A DNA stretch of 64,000 nucleotides from Maricaulis sp047308265 (lineage in GTDB: Bacteria; Pseudomonadota; Alphaproteobacteria; Caulobacterales; Maricaulaceae), in contig NZ_JBKQWY010000004.1 of NCBI RefSeq assembly GCF_047308265.1, forward strand, positions 1 to 64,000, written 5' to 3'. Below the pieces are notes generated by a model. That model was given only the letters and a program-made list of their open reading frames with translations, did not search any database and was not told the origin of the DNA. Below, piece after piece: positions 29,626 through 39,076 of the stretch (its first letter is position 1; each line of letters begins with the position of its first letter). The translations under genes were made by a program, and so were the position numbers.

Positions 29626-30894
29626 ATGTTCTGGATGCGCGCCCTCTTGCCTCTTACCCTGGCGATCAGCCTGTTCACGCCTGCAGCCCAGGCCGACCGG
29701 GCACGGTATGCCGCCTTCGTGGTGGACCAGAACACAGGCACAGTCCTGCATTCCCGCCGCTCACAAGCCGAACGCCATCCGGCCTCCCTCACCAAGATGA
29801 TGACCTTGTATATGCTGTTCGAGGCCCTGGAGACGGGCGAGATCGGGCTGCACGACACGATCCGGGTCAGCGCTCACGCGGCCAGCCAGCCGCCCTCACA
29901 CCTCGCCCTGAATGCAGGAGACCGGATCTCTGTCGAAGACGCCATCGGCGCGCTTGTCGTCAAAAGCGCCAATGATGTCGCCGTGGCCGTCGGGGAGCGT
30001 CTGGGCGGCGGCGAAACCCGCTTTGCCGAGATCATGACCCTGCGCGCTGAAGAATTGGGCCTGACGCAGACGCGGTTTCGCAATGCCTCCGGTCTGCCGG
30101 ATCGGCGCCAGGTGACAAGTGCGCGCGACATGGCCCGGCTGGCCATCGCCCTGCAACGAGATTTTCCCCAATACTTCCACTATTTCGATATGCCACGCTT
30201 TCGCTACAATGGCATTACCTATCGCAATCACAACAGTCTGGTCGGGCGTGTAGATGGAGTGGATGGTCTGAAAACCGGATACATTCGCGCGTCCGGCTTC
30301 AACATTGTTGTCAGTGCCGAGCGGGATGACCACCGTCTGGTGACCGTTGTGATGGGGGGGCCCAGCGCCGCCGCGCGCGATGCCCATGCCGAGGAACTGC
30401 TGAACGCTGCCTTTTCCGCGCTCGAACACCGTCAGGACAGCCGCCTGTTTGCCACGCTTGAAACCCCGCGGATCAATCCTGTCCGCCAGCAAATGCTCAT
30501 CGCACGCGATGTGGCCAGCCTGGGTCTGGTGGCTCCAGTTGAAATGGGGTCGGCAAGCGATGCGCCACCGGTTCAGATCGAGCTGCGCACGCCCGATGAA
30601 ACAACACACCTGCGCGAAGACGAACCGCGCCTCTCACTGGCCGAGAGTGGCAACTGGGCCATTCAAGTGGGTGCCTATCTCGATGCACTCGCCGCGGAAG
30701 ACCGGATTGAGGATGTGCGTCCGCTGGCGGGAGAACTGGCCGCGGCACAGGGCATGGCCCGCTCAGTGGATATTGGCGACAGGCGCCTGTGGCGCGCCCG
30801 GTTTGAGGGCCTCTCGCATGAGGCGGCGCGGCAAGCCTGCGCAACACTCACAACTGCGGGCGAGGACTGTAACCTGATCGCTCCCGGACGCTGA
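29626..30894 (+). CDS. D-alanyl-D-alanine carboxypeptidase with SPOR domain
   Basis: A 422-residue periplasmic penicillin-binding protein of the S11 family that trims the terminal D-Ala from peptidoglycan stem peptides. A signal peptide ends at about residue 24 (A-A-Q-A). Catalytic motifs are S54-L-T-K, S114-A-N and K216-T-G. The last 80 residues form a SPOR domain (W-A-I-Q-V-G-A-Y), which binds denuded septal glycan, so the enzyme is predicted to work at the division site. ATG 29635 is an alternative start three codons in. It stands in a neighbourhood with mipZ and a second SPOR protein. The gene symbol is not assigned because several S11 paralogues are usual. Confidence 0.93.
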   Translation: MFWMRALLPLTLAISLFTPAAQADRARYAAFVVDQNTGTVLHSRRSQAERHPASLTKMMTLYMLFEALETGEIGLHDTIRVSAHAASQPPSHLALNAGDRISVEDAIGALVVKSANDVAVAVGERLGGGETRFAEIMTLRAEELGLTQTRFRNASGLPDRRQVTSARDMARLAIALQRDFPQYFHYFDMPRFRYNGITYRNHNSLVGRVDGVDGLKTGYIRASGFNIVVSAERDDHRLVTVVMGGPSAAARDAHAEELLNAAFSALEHRQDSRLFATLETPRINPVRQQMLIARDVASLGLVAPVEMGSASDAPPVQIELRTPDETTHLREDEPRLSLAESGNWAIQVGAYLDALAAEDRIEDVRPLAGELAAAQGMARSVDIGDRRLWRARFEGLSHEAARQACATLTTAGEDCNLIAPGR

Positions 30895-30907
30895 CACACT
30901 CCCGCGG

Positions 30908-31201
30908 CTACGACTTGCCCAACAGAAGGTCCCTTGCATCCTGAACCCGGCGAGCCAGCTCTGGTGTGCCGCCCGCATCGGGATGGACCTGTTTCATCAG
31001 ATGTCGATGGGCGGCCCGGATGGCAATCTCGTCGGCCCCCGGCTCCAGCCCCAATGTGGCAAAGGCCTCCTGCCGCGACAGACCTGCGGTCTTTGGTGCC
31101 GCTGGAGGAGGCGTCCGCGTACCCGTGCGGCCAAGCCAGCGCTGCAAGCGCATGCCCGCCAACAGGCCTGACACAAAAATGAGCAGGTAAGCCAGCTGCA
31201 T
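30908..31201 (-). CDS. Membrane-anchored J-domain protein
   Basis: A 97-residue protein: a single N-terminal membrane helix (about residues 3-18), a short Pro/Thr linker, and a J domain in which helix II-III carries the essential H-P-D motif (K-Q-V-H-P-D-A-G-G-T). This is a DjlA/TIM14-like small co-chaperone that would recruit DnaK to the membrane. The start overlaps the mipZ stop (TGATG), so it is translationally coupled to mipZ. Nothing further is known. Confidence 0.85.
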   Translation of the reverse strand: MQLAYLLIFVSGLLAGMRLQRWLGRTGTRTPPPAAPKTAGLSRQEAFATLGLEPGADEIAIRAAHRHLMKQVHPDAGGTPELARRVQDARDLLLGKS

Positions 31202-32088
31202 CAGAACGGAATGGCCTCACCTTCCAGCCCAGGAAGTTTGAGCACGATCAGCAGATCCCGCAATTCCTGGCGAGCAGCAACATGGCTCATCGTAAACGGC
31301 ACCGTGGAGCCATCCTCGGTCAGATCGAGAAGGGTCAGCCCTAGCGGGAAGAGCTCGCGATAAATCACGCGCTCGGCAAAGCCTGGTGCGAGGCGGAAAC
31401 CAATCCGTTGGGACAGGGTTTTGAGCCCCTCACCCACGCGGCGTTTGTTGCGGGCATCGAGCATGGTCATGCGATTGCGCATCACGACCCAGTCGATCGA
31501 TGTTTTGTACTGCTGGGCTTTGCGCTTGCGACATTCCCAGACAAGTTCGGAATAAATACTCGGACGTCCGACCTCAAACGTGTCGGGATCGATCTCGGCG
31601 AGCAGATCGAAATCGACGAAGCTGTCATTGACCGGCGTGATGATCGTATCGGCGACCGAATGGGCCAGACGCGAATAATGCGTGTCACTACCCGGGGCAT
31701 CCACAATGATATAGTCGCACCGTGTTTTCAGATCCGACACGTTTTCGGCAAAACGCTCATTTTCTTCCGCTTCGGCGGTGTCGAGATCGCGGGCCACACT
31801 CGGTGCCAGCAATCCTTCCTCCGGCGATGGCAACGAAACGCCGTGTTTCTCGCTCCAGCGCGCGCGGTTGGACAGATAACGCCCGAAAGTTCGCTGGCGA
31901 AGATCCAGGTCAATCGCGCCCACCGTGCGGCCCATGCGGATCAGCGCAATCGCCAGATGCATGGCGAGCGTGGATTTTCCAGCTCCGCCCTTTTCATTGC
32001 CGACCACAATGACATGTGCGGACCGAACGTCCGAGCTAGACCGTCCCAAGGGACGACTGGGCAAGCGAAAAGTCGAAGAATTCGTCAT
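31201..32088 (-). CDS. mipZ: Division-plane positioning ATPase MipZ
   Basis: A ParA/MinD-superfamily ATPase that binds ParB at the poles and inhibits FtsZ, placing division at midcell. The deviant Walker A G-N-E-K-G-G-A-G-K-S-T is near residues 30-40, followed by I-D-L-D-L-R-Q-R-T and the later N-D-S-F-V-D-F-D and V-I-Y-R-E-L-F-P-x-G-L-T-L-L-D-L blocks, which are diagnostic of MipZ rather than ParA. The N-terminal 24 residues before the ATPase fold exceed the Caulobacter form; ATG 32088 is used, with ATG 32097 or TTG 32127 possible and no clear Shine-Dalgarno site. About 295 residues. The J-domain gene follows directly. Confidence 0.93.
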   Translation of the reverse strand: MTNSSTFRLPSRPLGRSSSDVRSAHVIVVGNEKGGAGKSTLAMHLAIALIRMGRTVGAIDLDLRQRTFGRYLSNRARWSEKHGVSLPSPEEGLLAPSVARDLDTAEAEENERFAENVSDLKTRCDYIIVDAPGSDTHYSRLAHSVADTIITPVNDSFVDFDLLAEIDPDTFEVGRPSIYSELVWECRKRKAQQYKTSIDWVVMRNRMTMLDARNKRRVGEGLKTLSQRIGFRLAPGFAERVIYRELFPLGLTLLDLTEDGSTVPFTMSHVAARQELRDLLIVLKLPGLEGEAIPF

Positions 32089-32178
32089 ATTTTGCATAAC
32101 TGTGTTTGATGCAAGAACCGCACTCAATCAGTTCCCGGGCATCACTCGAGGGCGATGCAACACCACGCAAATGGTGCT

Positions 32179-32787
32179 TTAATCTCTATCGGTCAACGGA
32201 TAACCCGAAAAGTCAACAGTCTGGCAGAATGCGCCCGCCGCAGTGAAAGCCTGACAGGCCTGTTGTGCGCCAGCCCTGCTGTCAAATGGGCCGAGTTTAA
32301 GACGCAAATACTCGCCCTGGCCGTCCAGAGTCACCGCTTCCAGTCTGGCCTGGCGCCCCTCGACCAGATCCGGGAACATGGCGCGAAGTGTCGCAAGCCC
32401 TGCATACGCATTATCCTCGATCCGGTACGACGCGAGATGAATGCCATGAAACAGGCTGGGGGCCTGGGCGATCTCCGGCGGTGGTGGTGGCAGCTCCTGA
32501 ATCGGCGTCGGCGCGGGTGGCGCAACGACCGGGCCACGTGCCAGCGCCAGGCCCAATGCATCCATTTCAGCCTGCACCTGATCCAGACGATCCGGGTCAA
32601 AGCGGGACAGATGGGCGAGTTCACGGGCCAGAGCGTCCGCCAGCTGGGCATTGCGTGTGGGCGCCACGGCAGGCGCGGGCGGTTCGAGCTGCGCTGTTTC
32701 ACCGGTTGTCGCGCATGCGGAAAGGGCCAGCGGGAACAGGCTAACAGCCATAGCAGCCATGAGTTTTGGGGCCATGCGAATCATCAT
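32179..32787 (-). CDS. SPOR-domain lipoprotein
   Basis: A 202-residue protein with a lipoprotein signal: hydrophobic segment then L-A-L-S-A-C, giving Cys about residue 25 as the acylated N-terminus. A Pro-rich region around 90-110 leads to a C-terminal SPOR domain (about 115-195; L-R-L-K-L-G-P-F-D-S-R-A-G-A-Q-Q-A-C). SPOR domains bind septal peptidoglycan. Starts at 32787 and a few codons further in are all possible. It lies 90 bp upstream of mipZ on the same strand. Confidence 0.82.
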   Translation of the reverse strand: MMIRMAPKLMAAMAVSLFPLALSACATTGETAQLEPPAPAVAPTRNAQLADALARELAHLSRFDPDRLDQVQAEMDALGLALARGPVVAPPAPTPIQELPPPPPEIAQAPSLFHGIHLASYRIEDNAYAGLATLRAMFPDLVEGRQARLEAVTLDGQGEYLRLKLGPFDSRAGAQQACQAFTAAGAFCQTVDFSGYPLTDRD

Positions 32788-32870
32788 GCAGTGAATCTAC
32801 CTCAAACCCTGCCGCTTGCCTCCCTCATCGCTTATGATTATGCGTGGCGCTCCAAAAGACCGGATCCCGC

Positions 32871-33740
32871 ATGCTGAACCTTCAAATTCCCCACGCCACC
32901 ACTCTCTCCGCCCTGCGCGCCCGGGTTCGCAGCTGGCGTGAAGACCGAATGACCATTGGCTTCGTTCCAACGATGGGCGCTCTACATGAGGGACATCTCG
33001 CCCTCGTTCGCCTCGCCAAAGCGCATTGTGACAAGGTGGTCACCAGCATCTTTGTGAATCCAGAGCAGTTTTCGCCGCAAGAAGATCTGGACACATATCC
33101 GCGGACCTTCATCGAAGATGCGCAGAAACTCTCGGCGGAAAAATGCGATCTCATCTACGCGCCGGAGACCCATGAGGTCTATCCAGACGGCTTTGCCACC
33201 CGCATCCAGATGGGAGGACCAGCCGAAGGCCTGGAAAGTGTGGACCGCCCGCATTTCTTCGGCGGAGTTGCGACCGTCGTGGCCAAACTGCTCAACCAGG
33301 TTCGCCCGGATGTCGCGGTTTTCGGGGAGAAGGACTATCAGCAACTGCTGGTGGTGCGACAGCTGGCCCGCGATCTCGATCTGGGCGTCGACATTATTGG
33401 CGGCGAAATTGTTCGCGAACCCGACGGTCTCGCCATGTCCTCGCGCAATGTCTATCTCAGCGACGAAGAACGCGGACGCGCGGCCGAGCTCAATGTGATC
33501 CTGGCCGGTCTGGCGAGCGAGGTCTCTGCCGGCACCCCCATCGAGGAAGCCGTGTCGAGCGCCCGTCGTGCGGCTCAAACCACGTTCGACGCCGTAGACT
33601 ATATCGCCGTGCGCTGTGCGCGAACCCTGGCGCCGATCGACAGCGCAACTCTCGACCGCCCGGCCCGGGTTCTGGGGGCGGTGCGACTGGGCGTGACCCG
33701 TCTCATCGACAACCGCGCTGCATCAGCACCGCGCATTTGA
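32871..33740 (+). CDS. panC: Pantothenate synthetase
   Basis: Joins pantoate and beta-alanine with ATP to make pantothenate, the precursor of CoA. The 289-residue protein has the nucleotidyl-transferase H-x-G-H motif in F-V-P-T-M-G-A-L-H-E-G-H, then S-I-F-V-N-P-x-Q-F, F-G-E-K-D-Y-Q-Q, and the K-M-S-K-S-like R-E-x-D-G-L-A-M-S-S-R-N. ATG 32871 gives a normal N-terminus; a possible start nine codons earlier lacks support. No panB or panD is adjacent. Confidence 0.97.
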   Translation: MLNLQIPHATTLSALRARVRSWREDRMTIGFVPTMGALHEGHLALVRLAKAHCDKVVTSIFVNPEQFSPQEDLDTYPRTFIEDAQKLSAEKCDLIYAPETHEVYPDGFATRIQMGGPAEGLESVDRPHFFGGVATVVAKLLNQVRPDVAVFGEKDYQQLLVVRQLARDLDLGVDIIGGEIVREPDGLAMSSRNVYLSDEERGRAAELNVILAGLASEVSAGTPIEEAVSSARRAAQTTFDAVDYIAVRCARTLAPIDSATLDRPARVLGAVRLGVTRLIDNRAASAPRI

Positions 33741-33825
33741 TGACAAAATTGTCGGACAAGCGGCGCTTGTGTTTCCCCGCGGGACCGGCAGGATAACCCT
33801 CCCGTTGAACGGAAAGTCCTGTCCC

Positions 33826-34611
33826 ATGCGCCTGCTTCTCGCCTGTCTGAGCCTGTTTGCTCTCGCTTCGCCCGCCACGGCGCAGATCACGGCCCAAACA
33901 CCGCAAGTCATAGCGACCTTGCCTCATGATACCGATGCCTTCACCCAGGGCCTGTTCTGGCATGACGGGCAGCTGATCGAGACAACCGGTCAGTATGGCG
34001 AAAGCCGTTTGCGGGTCATCGACCCCGACACCGGTATCGCGCGGACGGAACACACCTTGTCCCAGCGCTATTTCGGGGAAGGCAGTGTGGTGCTGGACGA
34101 CCGGATCTACTGGATCAGCTGGATGGCCGGCGAAGCCTTCGTGTTTGACAGCGAAAGCTTCGAGCCGGTGGAGACCTTCACCTATTCGGGACAGGGGTGG
34201 GGGCTGACCACAGATGGCACGCATCTGGTGATGAGTGATGGTTCACCGCAGATCGTATTTCGTAATCCGTCGGATTTTACCATCGACCGGGTTCTCACCG
34301 TGTTTTTCAATGGTCGACCCCTGGCCCAGATCAACGAGCTGGAATGGGTCAATGGAGAGATCTGGGCCAATATCTGGCAGACACGCTGGATTGTCCGGAT
34401 CAATCCGCAGACCGGAGCTGTGGTGGGCGCGATTGATCTGGAGACCCTCGTCCCGGCCGAGCTGCGCTATAATCGCGATCATGTTGCCAATGGTGTGGCC
34501 TATGACGCGCAGACGGGTCGATTGTTCGTTACCGGCAAGAACTGGCCAGTACTCTATGAAATCGCCCTTCCTGCCCCCCGGCCCGATACGACAGCCGAGC
34601 CGACACCCTGA
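33826..34611 (+). CDS. Periplasmic glutaminyl-peptide cyclotransferase
   Basis: A 261-residue protein with a signal peptide cleaved after about residue 19 (A-T-A). It matches the plant/bacterial glutamine cyclotransferase family, which forms N-terminal pyroglutamate and folds as a five-bladed propeller. Marker segments are D-A-F-T-Q-G-L-F-W, G-Q-Y-G-E-S-R-L-R, Y-F-G-E-G-S-V-V and N-E-L-E-W-V-N-G-E-I-W-A-N-I-W-Q-T. ATG 33826 sits directly before the signal peptide. It follows panC by 85 bp. Confidence 0.9.
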   Translation: MRLLLACLSLFALASPATAQITAQTPQVIATLPHDTDAFTQGLFWHDGQLIETTGQYGESRLRVIDPDTGIARTEHTLSQRYFGEGSVVLDDRIYWISWMAGEAFVFDSESFEPVETFTYSGQGWGLTTDGTHLVMSDGSPQIVFRNPSDFTIDRVLTVFFNGRPLAQINELEWVNGEIWANIWQTRWIVRINPQTGAVVGAIDLETLVPAELRYNRDHVANGVAYDAQTGRLFVTGKNWPVLYEIALPAPRPDTTAEPTP

Positions 34612-34635
34612 CGCTGTTGCGGACATCGTCCGTCT

Positions 34636-35073
34636 CTACCAGGCGCCGATCTCTAGCAGTTTGGCGCGCAGCTCAGGCGGCAGATCAGCGCCGGAACCGG
34701 ACCCGGTGTCCACATCCTTCGGGGCATCATCGGGTTTGAGATAACGCCACCCTTGGAACGGGCGACGCGGCGCCGGGGCGGTCCGGACGATCTCGGGCAA
34801 CATCATGATAGCGCAACGCTTGATACCATCATCGCCCTGCACCTGTTCCAGCGCCACGATTTCCGACCGACACTGAATGGAGCCATTGATCACCCAATAG
34901 AGCGACCCGCCATTCTCTACCGCCTCGCGCTGCGCCGGCATCATGCGTGTCACATGGGCGATCAAGGCCGGTTCGCCCGCCGCCTTGCGCTGGGCGATCT
35001 CGAACTCGCGAGAGGCCTCCAGCTCCTCGACGGAGGAGATGCCGACACACAGTTTCACCAGATGCATGACCAT
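34636..35073 (-). CDS. DUF1489-family protein
   Basis: A 145-residue soluble protein. The N-terminal H-L-V-K-L-C-V-G, the R-M-M-P-A-Q-R-E segment, L-Y-W-V-I-N-G-S-I-Q-C-R and the end with F-Q-G-W-R-Y-L-K-P-x-D-A-P are the conserved blocks of DUF1489, an alphaproteobacterial family without known function. Starts at 35073 and 35067 are both possible. Converges on the cyclotransferase gene. Confidence 0.88.
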   Translation of the reverse strand: MVMHLVKLCVGISSVEELEASREFEIAQRKAAGEPALIAHVTRMMPAQREAVENGGSLYWVINGSIQCRSEIVALEQVQGDDGIKRCAIMMLPEIVRTAPAPRRPFQGWRYLKPDDAPKDVDTGSGSGADLPPELRAKLLEIGAW

Positions 35074-35152
35074 GACATCGACCTAGGCCGATTTCAGGTC
35101 CGGGTCAAAAGCTTGCGTCGGCAATCCACACACGATTCCCGGCCGTCAGGGA

Positions 35153-35866
35153 TCACTCGGCCAGGTATTCAATATCGGAGAATTCCAGAACCATGATCTG
35201 TTCAAACGACTGCATCATGGCGCTGGCGCGAATGGTCTGGCTCATGCGGGTCAGAACCGGCAGGGGTGCCCCCTCCAGGTCGGTATACTCCTGGACCATC
35301 TCGAATTCGCGTACACGAACCGCAAAATTGGGCTTGAAGCTTTCCGGTGCATAGAGCCGCATACGACGGACCTGTTCTTCATCCCGGTCCAGATGCAGCT
35401 CACCGCGCAGATACTGGACAAACTCCGCGTCCTCGCCCTCGGCCTGTGCCTCGTCCAGTACGAAGCCGTAGGTCAGGTTGTCAGCCGTTTCATCCACGAG
35501 TTCGAGCGAAGACGACAGGAAACCGATCTCTTCCGGGTCAAAGAACAGACCATTGCTGTCATCCTCATCCTCAGTGGTAAACTCGGACCAGACTTCCGCC
35601 AGCCCCCCCTCTAAACTCGCTTCATCGTGCGAGACCAGGGTCCAGCGTTCATCCTCCGCTAGAGTCCCGTCATAGCGGCCAACCAGCTCCTCGTCTTCCA
35701 GACGGAAAGTCATGGTGAACCGCCAATCCTCACGGTCGCTGACAGGCTGGGCCTCGATCTTGTCGAACGCCGACTGGATGGGAGCCGGCAGCATGTCCTG
35801 GGCAAAGGCCGGAGTGATCAGGCAGGCGCTGGCGGCAAGCGCGAGGAGAGAAGTACGGATGGTCAT
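35153..35866 (-). CDS. Exported protein of unknown function
   Basis: A 237-residue protein with a signal peptide (M-T-I-R-T-S, hydrophobic stretch, T-P-A-F-A before Q). The mature part is very acidic, Glu/Asp-rich, predicted beta-rich with alternating aromatic and charged residues. No family is recognised. ATG 35866 immediately precedes the signal peptide. Confidence 0.8.
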   Translation of the reverse strand: MTIRTSLLALAASACLITPAFAQDMLPAPIQSAFDKIEAQPVSDREDWRFTMTFRLEDEELVGRYDGTLAEDERWTLVSHDEASLEGGLAEVWSEFTTEDEDDSNGLFFDPEEIGFLSSSLELVDETADNLTYGFVLDEAQAEGEDAEFVQYLRGELHLDRDEEQVRRMRLYAPESFKPNFAVRVREFEMVQEYTDLEGAPLPVLTRMSQTIRASAMMQSFEQIMVLEFSDIEYLAE

Positions 35867-35975
35867 GACGGGCCCTGTCTTTTGTAAAACCACAACAAGT
35901 CTGTCCTCACCGCTAACATGCAGTCGGCCAGCTCGGTACTTAAGCGTTCGTCACGTGTGTGAATGTCTGTTCAGA

Positions 35976-36926
35976 CTAGGCCGCCTGATCGATGAAACCG
36001 CCATCCGACTTGCCGTCGATCTCGAACGTGGTCTCGCTCTTGGGTTCAACCTGTGCCGGCATGCCAAACAGCTTGCGTTTCACCTTGATCCCAGCGGTCA
36101 GCATTTGCTTGGCAAACCCGACCGGCCCGTCGACCCGAATGGAACTCGGATTGAGACCCCAATGACGACGCATGAAACCGTTCGCGAAAATCACCGCGTT
36201 CTGACGACGCGATTCCGGTGTCGAGATCTCGAACGGGACAGAGACATTCAAGCCCGACTGGTTCTCGATCCGGTGCGGCCCGTGAAGCGGCCAGTTGGTG
36301 GCCATGCCCGGATGCAGGTCAACGGTGTAGGCGTCGGCATCCCAGGCCGGATCAAACGGAATATCCTCGGTCTGTTCCTTGTGAAGCACGGCCTCCATAT
36401 CCTGCGGGTCATAATAAGGCGCTTCGGGACGATAGGTCCGGAACCGTTTCACACCCCGCATGTGCCACAACATGGTTTCAGAGACATCCGAGTGCAGGAA
36501 AACCTGCGCCGTCGGCGAAGAAATGAGAATACCGGCCTCGGCCAGCAACGGGTTGAAACCGGGGCGCGCCCGTTTCATGTCCGCCAGCATGGCGTCGAAA
36601 ATGGGACGATACTGGTCATCCGTATCCATGGCATGGCGGATATTGATCCACAGCTTGCCATGACGCACGGCATCGATGAGCGCCTCGCCGGACAGGTCTC
36701 CCGGATCCCCGGCCCGCCAACTGTCCCGATCTGTGGCATCATCGCCCATGGTGCAGAAATCGATCATGTCGCGCGGGTGACGATCCAGCAGGGCTGCCAG
36801 GGACAGATCGGAAAATGCGTTATGCTCGTGATAGTTATGCTTCACGACGATAGGCGTACGGCGAAAATCGCGCTTTGCTTCTTCGCTCCACACACTGGAA
36901 AACTGGCTCATATAGGTGTCACGCAT
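35976..36926 (-). CDS. Cupin/JmjC-like protein
   Basis: A 316-residue cytoplasmic protein. The centre has V-F-L-H-S-D-V-S-E-T-M-L-W-H and later H-P-G-M-A-T-N-W-P-L-H-G-P-H, matching the H-x-D/E...H metal-binding layout of the cupin/JmjC dioxygenase fold. Such proteins hydroxylate proteins or small molecules using 2-oxoglutarate, but a 2-oxoglutarate-binding site is not clear here, so activity is uncertain. Relatives annotated 'cupin-like' occur near polysaccharide genes; no such genes are seen here. It ends 62 bp downstream of mccA. Confidence 0.7.
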   Translation of the reverse strand: MRDTYMSQFSSVWSEEAKRDFRRTPIVVKHNYHEHNAFSDLSLAALLDRHPRDMIDFCTMGDDATDRDSWRAGDPGDLSGEALIDAVRHGKLWINIRHAMDTDDQYRPIFDAMLADMKRARPGFNPLLAEAGILISSPTAQVFLHSDVSETMLWHMRGVKRFRTYRPEAPYYDPQDMEAVLHKEQTEDIPFDPAWDADAYTVDLHPGMATNWPLHGPHRIENQSGLNVSVPFEISTPESRRQNAVIFANGFMRRHWGLNPSSIRVDGPVGFAKQMLTAGIKVKRKLFGMPAQVEPKSETTFEIDGKSDGGFIDQAA

Positions 36927-36988
36927 TGATCCGCCTCCGGCTTGTTCAACCGGTACACAGCAGGATCAGTGCCAAGGCGCGGTGATCT

Positions 36989-38977
36989 CTATTCCGCGTC
37001 GAGCTGGACCAGGAGATCGCCTTCAGCCACCTGGGCTCCCGCCTCGACAGACACCTCGCCGATCACCCCGTCACGCGGAGCGGCGAGCCCGTGTTCCATC
37101 TTCATGGCTTCCAGCACCACCAGGGCCTGCCCCTTGGCCACCGGATCACCTGCCGACACGTTCACAGCGAGCACCTTGCCCGGCATCGGCGCCTTGATGA
37201 CATCGCCCGCTTCAAGACCTTCCGCAGCGGCTTCGGGACGTAGATCCGCGAAGAAACGGCTCTCGCCGCGCACCGCAACCAGCAGACCGCCCTCAAGGCG
37301 TTCCGTCGATCCGTAAACCGGGCCATCCTCGGCCAGGGCCTGGAATTCGAACCCGGTGACACCACCGGCCGCCCCCAGATCCTGAACAGCGGCGTGAAGC
37401 CCGCCCATCCGAGCCGCCACACCCTCCGCGAGCGGTTCAACGGCAACCTCGACGGTTTCGCCGTCCACCTCATACCAGCACCGCAGCGCCGGATCCCGAT
37501 TGAGACGGAAACCATCGCGGGCACTGAACGGGTCGCCATCGCCTTGCGACGCCGGACCCAGATCGAGCGTGGTCAGCGCGGCAAAGAGACCGGCCAGCGG
37601 ATCGGCACTTGCGGGAACGAGCGCCTCGAGATGATCCTCGATAAAGCCGGTATAGACATGTCCGGCGATAAATTGCGGATGCAGAACCGCACGGCGCAAA
37701 AAGCCGGCATTGGTCTTGACGGGCCAGACCCGCACCTCATCCACCATGCCGGCCAGGCGGCCACAGGCCTCTTCACGGGTTACGTCATGAGCGATCAGTT
37801 TCGCGATCATGGGGTCGTAATAGATCGACACCACACCGCCCTCTTCCACACCCGTATCGACACGCACGCCTTGATCATCCATGGGCAGATCCAGACGGGT
37901 CAGATCACCGGTCGAGGGCAGAAAACCAGACGCAGGATCCTCAGCGTAAAGACGAGCCTCGATCGCATGACCGGACAGCGTGATCGCGTCCTGCTCGGGC
38001 ACGGAACCACCCGCAGCGATGCGTAATTGCAGCTCAACCAGATCCAGACCCGTCACCATCTCGGTAACCGGGTGTTCCACCTGGAGACGCGTATTCATCT
38101 CCATGAAGTAGAACCCGTCTTCACGCAGTGCGCCCGATCCGTCGACGATGAACTCGATCGTACCTGCCCCGATGTAATCGACGGCCTTGGCCGCATTGAT
38201 CGCAGCCGAACACATCGCGGCTCGCACGGCCGGGGTCATGCCCGGTGCCGGGGCCTCTTCGAGCACCTTCTGGTGCCGGCGCTGCAAGGAGCAATCGCGT
38301 TCATACAGGTGGATCACACGGCCGCGGCTATCACCAAAGACCTGCACTTCGATATGGCGCGGATTGGTGATGAATTTCTCGATCAGCACACGGTCATCGC
38401 CAAAGCTTTTCGACGCCTCGCGACGACAGCTCTCGAGCGCATCCTGAAAATCCTCCCCACGCTCGACTTTGCGCATGCCCTTACCACCACCACCGGCAAC
38501 GGCCTTGATCAGGACCGGGTATCCAATCGTGTCCGCCTCGCGCTGCAAGGCGGCGGCGTCCTGATTCTCCCCGTGATAGCCCGGTGTGACCGGCACACCG
38601 GCCTCTTCCATCAGGGCCTTGGCCTGGTCTTTCAGGCCCATCGCGCGGATGGAATGCGGTTTCGGGCCGACAAAGATAATGCCCGCCTCAGCGCAGGCCT
38701 CGGCAAACTCGGCATTCTCCGACAGGAAACCATAGCCCGGATGAATAGCATCTGCTCCGGTTTCGCGCGCTGCCGCCAGAATCAGATCCGCGCGCAGATA
38801 GCTCTCGGACGCCGCTGAACCGCCCAGATGCACGGCCATATCGGCTTCACGAACATGGGGGGCGTCGGCATCGGCATCTGAGAACACCGCCACGGTCTGG
38901 ATCCCCATGGCCTGGGCCGTCCGGATGATACGGCGGGCAATCTCGCCGCGGTTGGCAATCAGCAAAGTCTCAATCAT
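36989..38977 (-). CDS. liuD: Methylcrotonyl-CoA carboxylase biotin-carrying subunit
   Basis: A 662-residue biotin carboxylase/biotin carrier protein. It begins with I-L-I-A-N-R-G-E-I-A-type motif (here L-L-I-A-N-R-G-E-I-A-R), has the A-G-G-G-G-K-G-M glycine-rich ATP loop and E-M-N-T-R-L-Q-V-E-H, and ends in a biotinyl domain with A-M-K-M (Lys is biotinylated), consistent with the mcc/liu alpha subunit. The specific assignment rests on its place between a methylglutaconyl-CoA hydratase and mccB; propionyl- or acetyl-CoA carboxylase alternatives are less likely because a second, different such subunit (59761-61770) exists. Confidence 0.88.
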   Translation of the reverse strand: MIETLLIANRGEIARRIIRTAQAMGIQTVAVFSDADADAPHVREADMAVHLGGSAASESYLRADLILAAARETGADAIHPGYGFLSENAEFAEACAEAGIIFVGPKPHSIRAMGLKDQAKALMEEAGVPVTPGYHGENQDAAALQREADTIGYPVLIKAVAGGGGKGMRKVERGEDFQDALESCRREASKSFGDDRVLIEKFITNPRHIEVQVFGDSRGRVIHLYERDCSLQRRHQKVLEEAPAPGMTPAVRAAMCSAAINAAKAVDYIGAGTIEFIVDGSGALREDGFYFMEMNTRLQVEHPVTEMVTGLDLVELQLRIAAGGSVPEQDAITLSGHAIEARLYAEDPASGFLPSTGDLTRLDLPMDDQGVRVDTGVEEGGVVSIYYDPMIAKLIAHDVTREEACGRLAGMVDEVRVWPVKTNAGFLRRAVLHPQFIAGHVYTGFIEDHLEALVPASADPLAGLFAALTTLDLGPASQGDGDPFSARDGFRLNRDPALRCWYEVDGETVEVAVEPLAEGVAARMGGLHAAVQDLGAAGGVTGFEFQALAEDGPVYGSTERLEGGLLVAVRGESRFFADLRPEAAAEGLEAGDVIKAPMPGKVLAVNVSAGDPVAKGQALVVLEAMKMEHGLAAPRDGVIGEVSVEAGAQVAEGDLLVQLDAE

Positions 38978-39076
38978 GGTTTCCGCCCGGCTGAACGTTT
39001 CTGATGCTGTCAGATATTCTGGTTCTGTCAGATATCACGCACGGCCATGACCTCAAGGCGCGATTTCCTGCGCAGA

